Source of the DNA: Bacillota bacterium
Lineage (GTDB): Bacteria; Bacillota_E; Sulfobacillia; Sulfobacillales; Sulfobacillaceae
Direction: 5' to 3'
Assembly (NCBI GenBank): GCA_021820645.1
Contig: JAKADJ010000184.1
Span: forward strand, 1-5,614
DNA: 5,614 nt
Shown here piece by piece: positions 5,552 to 5,614 of the stretch (the first letter of the stretch is position 1; the number at the start of each line of letters is the position of its first letter). Both the position numbers and the translations under genes were made by a program. Under the pieces are notes generated by a model. It was given only the letters and a program-made list of their open reading frames with translations, made no database searches and was not told the origin of the DNA.

Positions 5552-5614
5552 TTGAAACCTTTACGTTATCTCGTGCCAGTTACGGCGCTGGCAGCCGTCT
5601 TATCGGGTTGTGGG
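5552..5614 (+). CDS. Start of a lipoprotein gene, 3' end off-window
   Basis: The last 63 bases are an open frame starting with TTG and encoding 21 residues that form a textbook lipoprotein signal peptide. It has a positive n-region (Lys2, Arg5), a hydrophobic stretch LVPVTALAAVL, and the lipobox LSGC with Cys20 as the predicted lipidated residue, followed by Gly. The mature protein would be anchored to the outer face of the cytoplasmic membrane. Nothing of it is visible, so its function is unknown; substrate-binding proteins of transporters are a common class but this is only a guess. GGGGAG at 5534-5539 is the likely ribosome binding site, 12 nt from the TTG, the same long spacing as for cca. 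The GTG at 5539 opens another frame but overlaps the ribosome binding site and gives no signal peptide, so I reject it. Confidence 0.7.
   Translation, partial: MKPLRYLVPVTALAAVLSGCG

Overview
The window looks like a piece of bacterial chromosome of moderate-to-high GC with Gram-positive-style signals: strong GGAGG or GAGGTGAT ribosome binding sites, frequent GTG/TTG starts and sigma-A-type promoter boxes. The mix of GT4 glycosyltransferases, a geranylgeranyl-reductase-type flavoprotein and an HD-containing CCA-adding enzyme would fit a deep-branching Firmicute such as Sulfobacillus. That placement is inference from style and gene families, not proof.

Layout. Positions 1-1755 hold two tandem plus-strand GT-B/GT4 glycosyltransferases. 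The first is cut off by the window edge, and they are spaced so tightly that they must be co-transcribed; they are probably the end of an envelope or exopolysaccharide glycan cluster lying mostly upstream. Both carry a substituted E-X7-E donor motif. The second gene converges on a minus-strand FAD-dependent geranylgeranyl reductase family gene (1752-2903), and the two stop codons interlock in one CCTAGG palindrome. Upstream of the reductase, also on the minus strand, is a GNAT N-acetyltransferase (3025-3537) with its own good promoter and a perfect 13-bp palindrome just after the predicted transcription start.

A 473-bp divergent intergenic stretch (3538-4010) separates the GNAT gene from a plus-strand class II CCA tRNA nucleotidyltransferase (4011-5399), the best-identified gene here, with every catalytic motif in place. 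After an AT-rich gap (5400-5551) carrying three copies of an AAATACTTT-like motif, a TTG-initiated gene begins with a clear lipoprotein signal peptide and runs off the window.

The genes do not form one pathway. There are three transcription blocks: the glycosyltransferase pair, the GNAT/reductase minus-strand pair, and cca followed by the separate lipoprotein gene. I see no CRISPR array, insertion sequence, tRNA/rRNA gene or phage module, and no convincing undescribed system. The items most worth checking are the degenerate glycosyltransferase active sites, the promoter-proximal palindrome and the repeated motif before the lipoprotein gene.
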